Notes under the pieces: generated by a model
The model's input: only the letters and a program-made list of their open reading frames with translations
Database searches by the model: none
Told to the model about the DNA's origin: nothing
In this document: one piece after another, positions 63,849 through 64,000 of the stretch
Numbering within the stretch: position 1 is the stretch's first letter
How the letters are laid out: the number at the start of each line of letters is the position of its first letter
Position numbers and translations under genes: made by a program
Assembly: GCA_947574055.1 (NCBI GenBank)
Contig: CANPIC010000010.1
Location: 1-64,000 of the forward strand
Origin: an uncultured bacterium
GTDB lineage: Bacteria > Bacillota > Clostridia > Lachnospirales > Lachnospiraceae
DNA length: 64,000 nt
Direction: 5' to 3'

Positions 63849-64000
63849 GATAAGCTCCTGTCAGGTATCTTTTGTATCAGGTCATTGCCAAACACCCCTC
63901 TTACAACAGGATTGTGTAAGGCCGGTTTCACAATGATCTGATCTTTTATTGCAATACAATCTTTTCGTACGAAATATATATCATATCGCCCCGCTGAATC
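63849..64000. promoter_or_regulatory. Upstream region of the spike operon
   Basis: No ORF is seen. It contains a perfect 12-bp palindrome TTTCGTACGAAA (63963-63974) and the 8-bp ATTGCAAT (63949-63956), but no good sigma-A promoter. The operon may begin here, or further genes may lie beyond the window edge. Confidence 0.35.

Overview
The window looks like chromosome of a Gram-positive Clostridia, most likely a Lachnospiraceae-type gut anaerobe. Evidence: strong Shine-Dalgarno sites before most genes; the rpsI-rplM-truA-ecfT-ecfA2-ecfA1 order typical of Firmicutes; LL-diaminopimelate aminotransferase (DapL) beside DapF; an ANTAR regulator beside glnA; and YfhO and LtaS-like envelope proteins. 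I found no rRNA, tRNA or CRISPR array. The assignment is inference from gene content.

Layout. (1) 1-4.5 kb is the wreck of a mobilizable or conjugative element. It has a truncated MobC, two inverted copies of an oriT-like palindrome, a chimeric serine-recombinase remnant, and an intact cargo of a winged-helix regulator diverging from a YxlEFG-like ABC exporter operon. (2) 4.5-10.6 kb holds a small membrane protein, an M16C lipoprotein peptidase broken by two G/C homopolymer frameshifts, a SARP-type response regulator, and a LytS/YesM-like kinase broken at a third homopolymer. (3) 10.7-37 kb is mostly housekeeping: rpsI/rplM, truA, the ECF energizing module with a RibU-like S component further on, an M15 peptidase, an XRE regulator facing a membrane-protein gene across a striking tandem operator, an aldo-keto reductase, MATE, mutM, tex, dapL/dapF, ANTAR-glnA with a possible leader terminator, nadE, hslO and hisC. 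(4) 37-46.4 kb is an envelope block: DUF6020-like, YfhO-like and LtaS-like proteins, a beta-propeller-like protein, MATE and an Rrf2 regulator.

(5) 46.5-63.9 kb is the most unusual part: a minus-strand, closely packed array of 14 genes that ends at a clear terminator. In reading order it encodes a zinc-ribbon/FHA protein, a degenerate PP2C-like protein, a membrane-anchored degenerate PP2C with a TPR-like tail, two unrecognised proteins, an Hsp70/actin-fold ATPase-like protein, another unrecognised protein, a DUF4280 PAAR-like spike tip, a 46-residue acidic protein, a VgrG/gpD-like spike, a pentapeptide-repeat protein, a short protein overlapping an HNH-nuclease-like toxin candidate, a second possible immunity protein, and a SIR2-STAND-TPR protein resembling Avs-type antiphage sensors. 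The spike genes are separated by 110-bp hairpin repeats. No sheath, tube, ClpV or serine/threonine kinase is visible. It is therefore either the control-and-effector half of a contractile injection system whose remainder lies elsewhere, or a different spike-delivery or defence machine in a monoderm bacterium.

Intergenic stretches over 300 bases: 3239-3667 (terminator, oriT-like palindrome, SD-blocking hairpin; otherwise non-coding element debris), 4966-5327 (a terminator; otherwise nothing recognised), 15162-15495 (two divergent promoters), 30699-31094 (glnA promoter and leader plus a headless ORF) and 54947-55324 (tandem hairpin repeats).
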